The notes: generated by a model not told the origin, from the sequence alone. Positions 41,194 through 49,959 are shown, counted from the first letter of the stretch. The stretch is DNA of 64,000 nucleotides from Amycolatopsis pithecellobii (GCF_009707865.1 NZ_WMBA01000002.1:1-64000), one strand, 5' to 3'. A program made the numbers and translations.

Positions 41194-41729
41194 CGGGGCA
41201 ATATTGGCGCAAGCGGCGGGATTTCGCTCGGCACGTCGGCCAGCGACGCGTAGGCGCGAGTCGGCACGAGCGGCGGCGAGTACGCGTGCACGCTGGCCGA
41301 CGGCGCGGTTCCGGCGCCGGTCACCTGGTGCGCGCGCCCCGCGCCGAAGCCGAGGCCGTCACCGGCCTTGTGCGTGCGCGTGCGGATCGGGCCGCCGGGA
41401 TAGCGGTATTCCTCGGTGAGTTCTCCCTGCAGCACGGTGAACGAACCAGACGCGCCACCGTGGTCATGCGGCTGGGTGTGCTGGCCCGGCAGCCACGCCA
41501 GCAGCCACAGCTCGAGCCCGTCGGTCAGCGCGAGACGGGCCCACCAGCGCCGCTCGGCGTCGAAGTGCAGGATCTCACGAAGTGGACCGGCCAGCTCGCG
41601 CGTGACCTTGCCGGTCAGGTCGGCCAGCTGCGCGGGTGTCCACAGTAGACGCGACGGGGCGAGGGCATCGGGGGCGAGCGCGCCGGTCAGGTGCGGGTGG
41701 ATCTCGATGTCAAGAAGGGACTGGGTCAA
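41190..41729 (-). CDS. cysteine dioxygenase (type I)
   Basis: The 179-residue cupin oxidises cysteine to cysteine sulfinic acid with Fe(II) and O2. The iron ligands are His88, His90 (HTQPHDHGGASGSF) and His134 (GAGRAHQV). The second-sphere Ser-His-Tyr triad is SVHAY (Ser146, His148, Tyr150). The bacterial type lacks the Cys-Tyr crosslink, here Gly92 (HDHGG). The start is a TTG at 41727-41729 with CAGGAG about 7 bp upstream, and no nearer ATG or GTG exists. It is the first gene of a two-gene operon with the rhodanese. Confidence 0.92.
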   Translation of the reverse strand: MTQSLLDIEIHPHLTGALAPDALAPSRLLWTPAQLADLTGKVTRELAGPLREILHFDAERRWWARLALTDGLELWLLAWLPGQHTQPHDHGGASGSFTVLQGELTEEYRYPGGPIRTRTHKAGDGLGFGAGRAHQVTGAGTAPSASVHAYSPPLVPTRAYASLADVPSEIPPLAPILPR

Positions 41730-41761
41730 CAGAGACTCCTGTGTGGTCTGGGTACTGCGCT

Positions 41762-41857
41762 GTTCGTTCTAGTCCGACCACAGTCACGGCCATCCGGCTT
41801 GCGCAGGAACGGTTACCTGCTGCTGGGGGTCCTGCCTGCTTTTGGTCGGACTAGTAA
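41762..41857 (+). repeat. dispersed TIR element, copy B
   Basis: This 96-bp copy lies between the divergent cysteine dioxygenase and ABC ATPase genes. The ends are inverted repeats: GTTCTAGTCCGACCA on the left and TGGTCGGACTAGTAAC on the right, with a perfect core of TAGTCCGACCA. It is about 85% identical to copy A over its whole length by eye, including the inner block GGTTACCTGCTGCT. The rest of the 41730-42067 gap shows no gene. Confidence 0.75.
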
Positions 41858-42067
41858 CCGGACACGGTGAACGAACCGGTACAGCCACACGAGGCCACGA
41901 GGAGCAGATCGACGGTGCGGTCACGCCAGAGGCGCCCGGCAGGCGGGAAGGTCAGGGACGTGTGCACAGAGCGATGGTGCCACGGTTTCGGCTACCCCAG
42001 GTGACGTCTCACGTTCTGGTACGGGGCCGCTGCCGGGAGACCGCCCGGCGACCACCACAATGGGCGC

Positions 42068-42865
42068 GTGAGCGACAACCTTGACGACCTCGTGGTGCGG
42101 ATGTCGGCCGTAGGGGTCCGCCGCCACCGCAACGACCTGCTCGCCGACCTCGACTGGGCGGTTGAGCTGGACGAACGATGGGTCGTACTCGGCCCGAACG
42201 GTGCGGGCAAGACGACGTTGCTGCGCCTTGCCGCCGCCGAGTTGCACCCCACGACCGGCACCATCGATCTCCTCGGCGAGCGGATCGGCAAGGTCAACAT
42301 CTTCGAACTGCGGCCCCGGATCGGCTTCACCTCCGCGGCGCTCGCGGCCAGGGTCCCCGGCGACGAAATGGTCAAGGATGTCGTGGTCAGCGCCGGTTAT
42401 GCGGTCATCGGCCGGTGGCGCGAGGAGTACGAGAGCCTCGATCTGAACCGGGCGATGGAGCTGCTCGCCGCATTGGGTGTGACACATCTCGCGGAGCGCA
42501 CTTTCGGCACCCTGTCCGAGGGCGAGCGCAAGCGCGTCCTGATCGCCCGCGCGCTGATGACCGACCCCGAGATGCTGCTGCTCGACGAGCCGGCCGCGGG
42601 CCTCGACCTCGGTGGCCGCGAGGATCTGGTGGCGCGGTTGTCCACGCTTGCGCTGGACCCGGACGCGCCTGCGACGGTGTTGGTGACCCACCATGTCGAG
42701 GAGATCCCGCCCGGGTTCACGCACGCGTTGCTGCTGCGTGAGGGCCGCGCCGTGGTCTCTGGGTTGATCGACGAGGTGCTGACGGCGGAGAACCTGTCCA
42801 AGACGTTCGACCAGGACCTGCTGCTGGAGCGTTCGGGCGACCGGTTTTTCGCACGGCGGCGGTAG
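42068..42865 (+). CDS. ABC transporter ATP-binding protein, stand-alone
   Basis: The 265-residue ATPase has Walker A GPNGAGKTT (42-50), Walker B MLLLDEPAAGLDLG and a degenerate signature TLSEGERKRV in place of LSGGQ. The closing H-motif is VTHHVEEI. No permease or binding protein is next to it, and the order of its genes suggests it is not a standard importer. Similar stand-alone ATPases are often named iron or molybdenum transporters by automatic tools without evidence. The GTG start at 42068 has no strong ribosome site. The enoyl-CoA hydratase gene follows 39 bp downstream. Confidence 0.85.
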   Translation: MSDNLDDLVVRMSAVGVRRHRNDLLADLDWAVELDERWVVLGPNGAGKTTLLRLAAAELHPTTGTIDLLGERIGKVNIFELRPRIGFTSAALAARVPGDEMVKDVVVSAGYAVIGRWREEYESLDLNRAMELLAALGVTHLAERTFGTLSEGERKRVLIARALMTDPEMLLLDEPAAGLDLGGREDLVARLSTLALDPDAPATVLVTHHVEEIPPGFTHALLLREGRAVVSGLIDEVLTAENLSKTFDQDLLLERSGDRFFARRR

Positions 42866-42904
42866 GGTACCGGTCAGTAACCGGTTGGGAGAGAGGGTGC
42901 CAGC

Positions 42905-43684
42905 GTGGGCGAGTTCGTACGGCTCGAGGTTGACGGCGGGATCGGCACGATCCGGTTGGAACGGCCACCGGTCAACGCCATCAACAACCAGGTCCAGCAG
43001 GAGCTGGGGCAGGTGGCTCGTGAGGCGACGGAGCGGGACGACGTCCGCGCGGTGATCCTCTACGGCGGCGAGAAGACGTTCTGCGGTGGCGCCGACGTCA
43101 AGGAGATGGCCGCCCGGTCGTATGCGCAGATGCAGTCCTTCGGTGCCGCGCTGCAGAACACGGTCGCCTCGGTCGCCGCGATCCCGAAGCCGGTCGTCGC
43201 CGCGATCACCGGGTACGCCCTCGGCGGCGGGCTGGAGCTGGCGCTGGCCGCGGACCGGCGGATCGCCGGGGACAACGTGCGGGTCGGCCAGCCCGAGATC
43301 CTGCTCGGCGTCATCCCCGGTGCCGGTGGCACGCAACGGCTCGCCCGGCTGGTCGGCGCGAGCAAGGCCAAGGACCTCGTGTTCACCGGACGGTTCGCCG
43401 GTGCCGAAGAAGCGCTGAGCCTGGGCATCGTGGATGAACTGGTCGCGCCCGACGACGTCTACAAAACCGCGCACCAGTGGGCGGCGCGGTTCGCCGAGGG
43501 GCCCGCGATCGCGCTGGCGCACGCGAAGGCGGCGATCGACGGCGGCCTCGAAGTCGATCTCGCCAGCGCGCTCAAACTCGAGACGCACCTGTTCACTTCG
43601 TTGTGGGCCACCGAAGATCAGCAGAACGGCATGCGCTCGTTCATCGAGAACGGTCCGGGCAAGGCCACCTTCGAAGGGAGGTAG
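42905..43684 (+). CDS. enoyl-CoA hydratase/isomerase family protein
   Basis: The 259-residue crotonase-fold protein hydrates 2-enoyl-CoA in fatty-acid-like oxidation. The oxyanion hole comes from CGGADVKEM, the first glutamate lies in GGGLELALAADRRI, and the second is Glu131 in QPEILLGVIPGAGGTQRLARLVG, so both catalytic glutamates are kept. The GTG at 42905 follows GGGAGAGAGGG. The methyltransferase gene starts two bases after its stop, and its ribosome site (GGGAGG) lies inside the 3' end of this gene. Confidence 0.92.
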   Translation: MGEFVRLEVDGGIGTIRLERPPVNAINNQVQQELGQVAREATERDDVRAVILYGGEKTFCGGADVKEMAARSYAQMQSFGAALQNTVASVAAIPKPVVAAITGYALGGGLELALAADRRIAGDNVRVGQPEILLGVIPGAGGTQRLARLVGASKAKDLVFTGRFAGAEEALSLGIVDELVAPDDVYKTAHQWAARFAEGPAIALAHAKAAIDGGLEVDLASALKLETHLFTSLWATEDQQNGMRSFIENGPGKATFEGR

Positions 43685-43686
43685 AC

Positions 43687-44652
43687 GTGTCCGATGCTGT
43701 AGTTGATCCGCCGCCGAACCCGCATGCGACCGCCGAGCAGGTCAAGGCGGCCTACGCGGACCCGAAGCTGGCCAACGTCCTCTACCACGACTGGGAGGCC
43801 GGCACCTACGACGAGAAGTGGTCGATCTCCTACGACGAGCGCTGCATCTCCTACGCCACCGACGTGTTCGACGCCGTCGCCGGTGAGGACGGCCAGCCCT
43901 ATCCCACGGCGATGGAGCTGGGCAGCGGCACCGGATTCTTCCTGCTGAACCTGATGCAGGGCGGGGTGATCAAGAAGGGCTCGGTCACCGATCTGTCGCC
44001 GGGCATGGTGCGGGTCGCGCTGCGCAACGCGGAGAAGCTGGGCCTCGACGTCGACGGCCGGGTCGCCGACGCCGAGCGGATCCCGTACCCGGACAACACG
44101 TTCGACCTGGTCGTCGGGCACGCGGTGCTGCACCACATCCCGGACGTGCCGGCCGCGCTGCGCGAGGTGCTGCGGGTGCTCAAGCCGGGCGGGCGGTTCG
44201 TGTTCGCGGGCGAGCCGACGAAGATCGGCGACTTCTACGCCCGCAAGCTCGGCCAGCTCACGTGGTGGCTCACCACGAACGTGACGAAGTTCGGCCCACT
44301 GTCGGCCTGGCGGCGCCCGCAGGAGGAACTGGACGAGTCCTCGCGCGCCGCCGCGCTGGAAGCTGTCGTCGACATCCACACGTTCGACCCCGGTGACCTG
44401 GAGCGGATGGCGCGCGGCGCGGGCGCAACGGAGGTCCGCGCGGTGACCGAGGAGTTCGCGGCGGCACTGGCGGGCTGGCCGATCCGTACGTTCGAAGCGG
44501 CCGTGCCCGCCGAGAAACTGACCGTGCGCTGGCGGTTGTTCGCCTACCACCTGTGGCTGCGGCTTTCCGCACTGGACAAGAAGATCCTGGCCAGGGTGCT
44601 GCCGCGGCAACTGTTCTACAACGTGATGATCACCGGCGTGAAGCGGCCGTAG
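43687..44652 (+). CDS. class I SAM-dependent methyltransferase
   Basis: The 321-residue protein has a SAM-binding Rossmann fold: motif I AMELGSGTGFFLLNLM, motif II LSPGMVRVALRNAEKLG, and DLVVGHAVLHHIPDVPAALREVLRVLKPGGRF, as in the UbiE/MenG and sterol-type superfamily. The C-terminal 130 residues, rich in Trp and Arg, probably shape the substrate pocket. Substrate and product are unknown. GTG 43687 follows GGGAGGTAGAC. The gene is second in a three-gene run (hydratase, this, THUMP-like protein) with 2- and 0-bp gaps, which suggests tight co-expression. Confidence 0.9.
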   Translation: MSDAVVDPPPNPHATAEQVKAAYADPKLANVLYHDWEAGTYDEKWSISYDERCISYATDVFDAVAGEDGQPYPTAMELGSGTGFFLLNLMQGGVIKKGSVTDLSPGMVRVALRNAEKLGLDVDGRVADAERIPYPDNTFDLVVGHAVLHHIPDVPAALREVLRVLKPGGRFVFAGEPTKIGDFYARKLGQLTWWLTTNVTKFGPLSAWRRPQEELDESSRAAALEAVVDIHTFDPGDLERMARGAGATEVRAVTEEFAAALAGWPIRTFEAAVPAEKLTVRWRLFAYHLWLRLSALDKKILARVLPRQLFYNVMITGVKRP

Positions 44653-45786
44653 TTGGCGTACGCGTTCTCACTCGACGACGTCGCGTTCCTGCGCTCGGCC
44701 GAGCGTGTCCTCAGCGAGTGCGCCGAGTTGGACCCCACGCGGATTCCCGACGTCGAGGCCGCGCGGCGGATCGCAGGGGAGCGCGCGGCGGCGGTGCTGG
44801 AAACCGTGGCGCTGCGGCGGAAGGCACGCGCGAAACTCGACGTCAGGGGCTGGCTGTTCACCGGCGACGCGCTCCAGCAGGCGAGCGCGTCCGCCGTGGC
44901 CCGGCATCGCGCGGCCCGGCTCCAAGGCCGTGACGTGCACGACGTGACCTGCTCGATCGGCGCCGACCTCGTCGAGCTGGCGAAGGTCGCAGACCGGGTC
45001 GTGGGGTCCGATGTGGACAGTGTTCGGCTGGCGATGGCCCGGCACAACTGCCCCGACGTGCCTCTCGTGCGGGCCGACGCGCTGCACCCGGTGAGCCGGG
45101 GCACGGTCATCGTCGCCGACCCGGCGCGCCGGGACGCGCGGGGCCGGCGCTGGCGGCCGGAGGATTTCGCTCCGCCGTTGGACCGGCTGGCCGAGGTGTA
45201 TGCCGGGCGGGAGCTGGCGGTCAAGGTGTCTCCCGGGCTCGATTTCACCGCGCTGACCTGGGCGGACGAGGTCGAGTTGGTGTCGCTGGACGGGCAGGTG
45301 CGGGAGGCGTGCCTGTGGACGGGCGGGCTCGCCTCGACCGGCCGACGGGCAACGGTACTGCGCAGCGATGGTCCACAGTGGACGATCACGTCGGACGAGG
45401 CGGACGACATCGGTGCCGGTGCGCCCGGCGAGTGGATCATCGATCCGGACGGCGCCGTGGTCCGGGCGGGCCTGGTCAAGCACTACGGCGCGCGGCACGG
45501 CCTGTGGCAGCTCGACGAGCGCATCGCCTACCTGACCGGGGACGAGCCCCCGCCGGGGGTGCGTGCGTTCCGGATTTTCGAGCACGGCCCGTACCAGGAA
45601 AAGGCGCTGCGTGTCGCGCTGAAACGGCATGACATCGGCAGGCTGGAGATCCTCGTCCGCGGCCTCGACATCGACCCGGACGCACTGCGCAAACGGCTCA
45701 AACTCCGGGGAACCGGTGCGGCGACCGCGGTGCTGACCAGGATCGGCCGGTCCCCGGTCGCCTTCCTCTGCACGGCCGCGGCTTAA
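44653..45786 (+). CDS. class I SAM methyltransferase with THUMP-like domain
   Basis: The 377-residue protein has a degenerate SAM-type Rossmann domain in the middle (DVTCSIGADLVELAKVADRVVGSDVDSVRLAMARHN, then IVADPARRDARGRRW). A THUMP-like (PG_1098 ferredoxin-type) C-terminal domain holds GVRAFRIFEHGPYQEKALRVALKRHDIGRLEILVRG. Such proteins are uncharacterised and probably act on RNA. The start is a TTG at 44653 directly after the stop of the methyltransferase gene, with no other start near the first helix. The 3' end borders the 22-bp repeat array. Confidence 0.85.
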   Translation: MAYAFSLDDVAFLRSAERVLSECAELDPTRIPDVEAARRIAGERAAAVLETVALRRKARAKLDVRGWLFTGDALQQASASAVARHRAARLQGRDVHDVTCSIGADLVELAKVADRVVGSDVDSVRLAMARHNCPDVPLVRADALHPVSRGTVIVADPARRDARGRRWRPEDFAPPLDRLAEVYAGRELAVKVSPGLDFTALTWADEVELVSLDGQVREACLWTGGLASTGRRATVLRSDGPQWTITSDEADDIGAGAPGEWIIDPDGAVVRAGLVKHYGARHGLWQLDERIAYLTGDEPPPGVRAFRIFEHGPYQEKALRVALKRHDIGRLEILVRGLDIDPDALRKRLKLRGTGAATAVLTRIGRSPVAFLCTAAA

Positions 45787-45788
45787 CC

Positions 45789-46074
45789 CGCGAGTTGCGC
45801 GTTGCGCACCCGCGAGTTGAGCGTTGGGGACCCGCGAGTTGAGCGTTGGGGAGGTGCGAGTTGAGCGTTGGGGAGGTGCGAGTTGAGCGTTGGGGACCCG
45901 CGAGTTGAGCGTTGCGGACGGGCGAGTTGAGCGTTGCGGAGGTGCGAGTTGAGCGTTGGGGAGGCCGTGAACGTTCAACTCGCGTGCCGTGAACGTTCGA
46001 CTCGCGCACCGTGAACGCGCAACTCGCGTGCCACGAACGTTCGACTCGCGCGCCGTGAACGCTCAACTCGCGCG
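45789..46074. repeat. 22-bp phased array: eight direct and five inverted units
   Basis: Eight head-to-tail units of exactly 22 bp (45789-45964) share the core GCGAGTTGAGCGTT. Five more units of 22 bp (45965-46074) carry its complement, AACGTTCAACTCGC and variants. The whole therefore forms a mirror-image array that can fold into a long hairpin from either strand. It fills the gap between two convergent genes (ending 45786 and 46079), so read-through from either side enters it. Unit length is about two helical turns. No gene, ribosome site or CRISPR-type spacer is present. Confidence 0.9.
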
Positions 46075-46078
46075 GGTT

Positions 46079-47440
46079 CTAGACGGAGTCGGAGTCGATC
46101 AGGAGCTGGCCGTTGACCGTGATCAGGCTGAGCCGGTGCAGCTCGTGGAAGTGCCTGCCGTTCTGCACGAATTCGAGCTCAGACTCGACGGTGTTCGGCC
46201 CGGTCTGGTGTGGCGCCGTGGTGACCTCGAACTTCGACATGCCGCCCCAATAGCGCAGGTAGTAGTCGTGCCCGACGCGCTCCTGCATGGCCGGGCTCAA
46301 CTTGGTCCAGCCCACCGCGGTCCCGCCGGGCATCATCGCGTAGTAGTCCCGGACGAACTGCGCGGGATCGGTCGTCGCGGGCGGTGGTGGCGCGGGTGGT
46401 GGGACCGCTGAGGACGAGGGCGCCTGGCTCGACGTCGAGCTGGGCGCGGGCTGGGGCGCGGAGGTCGGCGGCTGCTGGGACACCGATGCCGGTGGCGCGG
46501 CATTCTGCCCGTCCGAACCCTTGTTGACCAGCAGCAGCGCGGTGACGGCCGCCGCCACGAGCACCGCCGCGCCGGCCCCGGACCAGATCAGTGCCCCGCC
46601 GCGCCGCCGTTTCTCCTCGGCCGGTGTGGCGAGCTGCTCCAGCTCAGCGGCGACCTCGGCCATGCTGGGGCGTTCCTCGGGCGCGAACCGCATCATCCGC
46701 TCCAGCGGTGCGGTCAGCGGTCCTGCCTGCTTCGGCGGAGCGAATCGCCCGGCGGCCGCGGCGTACAGCAGCGCCATCTGGTTTTCGTTTTCCCCGTAAG
46801 GAAAACGACCTTCGACGATGGCGTACAGGGTGGCACCGAGGGAGAAGACGTCCGAAGCCGCCGTCGGCTTCTCCCCGCGTGCGGCCTCGGGGGACAGGAA
46901 CGCGGGCGTACCGGCGAAGCGGCCGCTGCCGGTGAGGGTGCCGTCGTCGGCCGCGCGGGAGATGCCGAAGTCGGTGATCTTCGCCGTGCCGTCCTCGCTG
47001 AGCAGGATGTTTCCCGGCTTCACGTCACGGTGCACGATCCCGGCGGCATGGGCGGCGGCGAGTGCGGAGGCGGCGTGCGCGCCGATCCGCGCGACCTCGG
47101 ACGGCGGCAGCGGGCCCCGCGCGGCGAGCACCTCGGCGAGGCTTTGCGACGGCAGGTATTCCAGGACCAGCACAGGCATCCCGTCTTCGTCGTCCGCGAC
47201 GTCGAAGACCGTGATGGCATGCCGGTGTTGCAGCCGGGCGGCCAGCCGCGCCTCACGTGACGAGCGTTTGCGCGCCTCCTCGGCATCCTTCTTGCTCAAC
47301 CCGACGGTGAGCAGAAGTTGTTTCAGTGCAACGGTTCGGTCGAGCAGCTCGTCTTTCGCCAACCACACGACGCCCATCGCACCGCCGCCGAGGCGGCGCT
47401 CCAGCCGGTAGCGGCCGGCGATCAGGCGCCCCTCGTCCAT
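46079..47440 (-). CDS. membrane Ser/Thr protein kinase (PknB-type)
   Basis: The 453-residue protein has a Hanks-type kinase domain (about 10-265) with GGGAMG loop, Lys40 (VALK), catalytic Asp139 in HRDVKPGN, DFG (157-159) and the APE-like SPEA. A juxtamembrane stretch, one membrane helix (about 279-300), a Pro/Ser/Gln-rich linker and a C-terminal extracellular domain of about 100 residues (FVRDYYAMMPGGTAVGWTKLSPAMQERVG) follow, in place of PASTA repeats. The external domain resembles the NTF2-like or Ser/Thr-kinase sensor folds of other actinobacteria. I chose ATG 47440 (MDEGRLIAGRY) with GGAG just upstream. A GTG 18 bp further upstream lacks one. It is divergent from the DivIVA-like gene. 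Confidence 0.93.
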   Translation of the reverse strand: MDEGRLIAGRYRLERRLGGGAMGVVWLAKDELLDRTVALKQLLLTVGLSKKDAEEARKRSSREARLAARLQHRHAITVFDVADDEDGMPVLVLEYLPSQSLAEVLAARGPLPPSEVARIGAHAASALAAAHAAGIVHRDVKPGNILLSEDGTAKITDFGISRAADDGTLTGSGRFAGTPAFLSPEAARGEKPTAASDVFSLGATLYAIVEGRFPYGENENQMALLYAAAAGRFAPPKQAGPLTAPLERMMRFAPEERPSMAEVAAELEQLATPAEEKRRRGGALIWSGAGAAVLVAAAVTALLLVNKGSDGQNAAPPASVSQQPPTSAPQPAPSSTSSQAPSSSAVPPPAPPPPATTDPAQFVRDYYAMMPGGTAVGWTKLSPAMQERVGHDYYLRYWGGMSKFEVTTAPHQTGPNTVESELEFVQNGRHFHELHRLSLITVNGQLLIDSDSV

Positions 47441-47722
47441 GGTCTCCGTCCCGGTCACCCGGTCAGGCTACGGCGTCGGCCGAAGGCCCGACACGGCGAG
47501 CTACCCTGTGTGTCGTCCGAGTCTGTCCCGCGGTTACCCCGAACGCGGAAATCCATGTAGGACAGCGGAAATCTGTGCCCAGTGGCACGATCGCGGATGT
47601 CATACCGGGAAATTACGCCGGAACGGGCAAGCTGGTAGACGAAACGCCCCGGAAAGAGGATGCTCGGCAGTACGGGGTTTCGGCTCACAGTCCATTAAGG
47701 ACTGTCGCTTCGGGAGGTGCTG

Positions 47723-48586
47723 ATGGCCGGCGTTGACTCTCGACAGGATCAGGCTCCATCACGCCCGGAATTCCGTCGATCTTGGGGTGTGTACAGCGCC
47801 CGCCAGGTCCGGGAGTACGTGCGGCGGATCGAAGCGGAACTGGAAATGGTGATCGCGGACCGGGACGCGGCGGTCGCGAGCGCGGAGAATTTGGCGCGGC
47901 GGCTGGAAGAACTCCGCAGCGAGAACGACCGGCTGCACGCGAAGATCGACCGGATCAGCCGGTCTCCGATCGAGGCCGACGGGCTGAGCGACCGGTTGTT
48001 CCGGATGATCGAGCTGGCGCAGGAGGAGTCGACGGAGATCACCGAGCGGGCGCGCGCCGCGGCCGAACGCAGCTGGGCGGCGACTGAGCGTGCGGCGCAA
48101 CGGTTGCGGGAGCGGCACCTGGCCGTGGTCGCGGAGGCGGACGCGCAGCGGCGTGCCGTGGCGGAGGATCACCAGCGGCAACTGGAGCGGACGCGGACGG
48201 AGATCGCCGCGCTTTCCGAGCAGGCCGCAAAGGAGCGCCAGAAGCTGGACGAAGAGGCGGCGCAGCGGCGGCAAGAGGTGGAGAAGGACTTCGACGAGGC
48301 GATGCGTGCCCGCCGGGCGGCGGCCGTCGCCGAGATCGAAGCGCAGGTCCAGGAGGCGGCGCAAGAACGCGCCCGGCTGCTCGCCGAGACCCAGGAACGG
48401 GCGCGGAAGCTGCTCGATCACGCGCAGGGGCAGGCCGGCACCGTCGAGGCACAGCGAAATCGCACGATTGCCGAGCTGCACGCGATCCAGAAACTGCTCG
48501 CCGAGGCAACCCCGATGCTCCAGGTAGAACCCCCGGACGGGGCGGTGCCCGCACCCCGGAAGGAACCAGCCAACGCGCAGAGCTGA
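47723..48586 (+). CDS. DivIVA-like coiled-coil protein (second copy)
   Basis: The 287-residue protein begins with a short DivIVA-type segment (FRRSWGVYSARQVREYVRRIEAELEMVIADRD, about 20-50), then continuous coiled coil with a break at GLSDRLFRMIELAQEES (about 90-106). The shared order with the protein at 13198-14307 marks the two as paralogues. The C-terminus is short and Pro-rich. Such proteins localise to membranes with negative curvature and organise growth or signalling. I chose ATG 47723 after GGGAGG. It lies beside the Ser/Thr kinase (divergent, 283 bp apart), and DivIVA proteins are known kinase substrates in actinobacteria, but a link here is inference. Confidence 0.8.
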   Translation: MAGVDSRQDQAPSRPEFRRSWGVYSARQVREYVRRIEAELEMVIADRDAAVASAENLARRLEELRSENDRLHAKIDRISRSPIEADGLSDRLFRMIELAQEESTEITERARAAAERSWAATERAAQRLRERHLAVVAEADAQRRAVAEDHQRQLERTRTEIAALSEQAAKERQKLDEEAAQRRQEVEKDFDEAMRARRAAAVAEIEAQVQEAAQERARLLAETQERARKLLDHAQGQAGTVEAQRNRTIAELHAIQKLLAEATPMLQVEPPDGAVPAPRKEPANAQS

Positions 48587-48674
48587 GGGGGCCGGCCGTC
48601 GATCGGTGAGCCGGTGCTCTGAGTGGCGGCGGTCAACGCTGGCCAAGTGATCCACCGCCAGTCAAGCTGATCAC

Positions 48675-49931
48675 ATGGAGACAGCACTGTGGCACCCGTT
48701 CTCGGACATGGCGGTGGTGCGCGACAGCGAGTTCGTGCTCGAGCGCGGTGAGGATGTCTGGGTGTATGACACCGACGGCAACCGGTACCTCGACGCCGCC
48801 GCCAGCCTCTGGTATGTCAACGTCGGCCACGGCCGCACGGAGATCGCCGACGCCGCGGCCGAACAGATGCGCAAGCTCGCCGGCTACTCGATCTTCGCCG
48901 ATTTCACCAACGAACCCGCCCGCGCGCTCGCCGCACGGCTCGCGGAGCTGGCGCCGCTGCCTGACGCGAAGGTCTTCTTCACCGGAGGCGGCGGCGAGGC
49001 AGTCGACTCCGCGGTGAAAATCGCCCGCCGCTACCACGCCGCGCAGGGCGAACCCAGCCGCGTGCACGTGATCAGCCGCGAGAATTCCTACCACGGCACC
49101 AACGGGATCGGCACCGGCGTCGCGGGGATCGAGGCCAACCGCACCGGGTTCGGCGAGATCCTGCCTTCGTCGTCGCGCGTCCCGTTCGACTCGGTGGACG
49201 CGTTGCGGGCGGAGATTCTGCGCGTAGGCCCGGAGAACGTCGCGGCGTTCCTGTTCGAGCCGGTGATCGGGGCCGGCGGGCTGCTACCGCCACCCGAGGG
49301 TTACGTGCGCGGCGTGATCGACGTCTGCCACGAGTACGGCGTGCTCGCCATCGCCGACGCGGTGATCTGCGGGTTCGGCAGGCTCGGCACCTGGTTCGCC
49401 GTCGAGCGCTGGGACGCGGAACCCGATTTGATCACCTTCGCCAAGGGCGTGACGAGCGGGTACCTGCCGCTCGGCGGGGTCGTCGCGCACGGCCGGGTCG
49501 CCGAGCCGTTCTGGTCGCGGCCCGGCAACACGCTGCGCCACGGTTCGACGTATGCCGGTCATCCGGCCGCCTGCGCGGCGGGACTGGTCAACATCGACCT
49601 GCTGGAACGCGAGAGGCTGATTGAGCGCGGGCAGGCCTTGGAAGGGACACTGGCCGGCGCGCTGAACCCGCTCGCGTCGCACGAACTGGTCGCGGACGTC
49701 CGTGCCGGCCTCGGCCTGCTGGGCGCGGTGGAGCTGACCCCGGATGTGCTGGAGTGTCTGCCTTCCGCGGTGACCGACCTGCATCTGCTGGTGCGGCAGC
49801 ACGGCGTGGTGACGCGGACGCTCGGCAAGGCCGTCGCCGTGTCCCCGCCGCTGACCATCGAACCCGAGCAGATCCACCAGATCGGCGCCGCGCTCGCCGC
49901 CGGCCTCGACGAACTGGCGCTCAAGCTGTGA
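48675..49931 (+). CDS. class III aminotransferase (omega-aminotransferase type)
   Basis: The 418-residue pyridoxal-phosphate enzyme transfers amino groups from diamines or beta-amino substrates. The Schiff-base lysine is Lys257 (LITFAKGVTSGYLPLGG). The pyridine-N ligand is the Asp in LAIADAVICGFGR, where most of the family has ADEVI: here Glu is replaced by Ala. The N-terminus LWHPFSDM and KIARRYHAAQGEPSRVHVISRENSYHG are typical. The ATG at 48675 has no strong ribosome site. It stands alone. The 3' end meets the convergent NAD(P)-binding protein gene, with a GTCCACAGTGGAC palindrome in the gap. Confidence 0.9.
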   Translation: METALWHPFSDMAVVRDSEFVLERGEDVWVYDTDGNRYLDAAASLWYVNVGHGRTEIADAAAEQMRKLAGYSIFADFTNEPARALAARLAELAPLPDAKVFFTGGGGEAVDSAVKIARRYHAAQGEPSRVHVISRENSYHGTNGIGTGVAGIEANRTGFGEILPSSSRVPFDSVDALRAEILRVGPENVAAFLFEPVIGAGGLLPPPEGYVRGVIDVCHEYGVLAIADAVICGFGRLGTWFAVERWDAEPDLITFAKGVTSGYLPLGGVVAHGRVAEPFWSRPGNTLRHGSTYAGHPAACAAGLVNIDLLERERLIERGQALEGTLAGALNPLASHELVADVRAGLGLLGAVELTPDVLECLPSAVTDLHLLVRQHGVVTRTLGKAVAVSPPLTIEPEQIHQIGAALAAGLDELALKL

Positions 49932-49959
49932 CCGTCCACAGTGGACGATCGGCCGAGCC

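Noticed and set aside
42068-42865. Iron- or molybdate-transport operon
   Set aside because: The ATPase has no adjacent permease or binding protein, and its signature motif is degenerate, so no substrate can be assigned.
45789-46074. CRISPR array
   Set aside because: Units are contiguous 22-bp repeats without unique spacers, part of them are inverted, and no cas genes are near.
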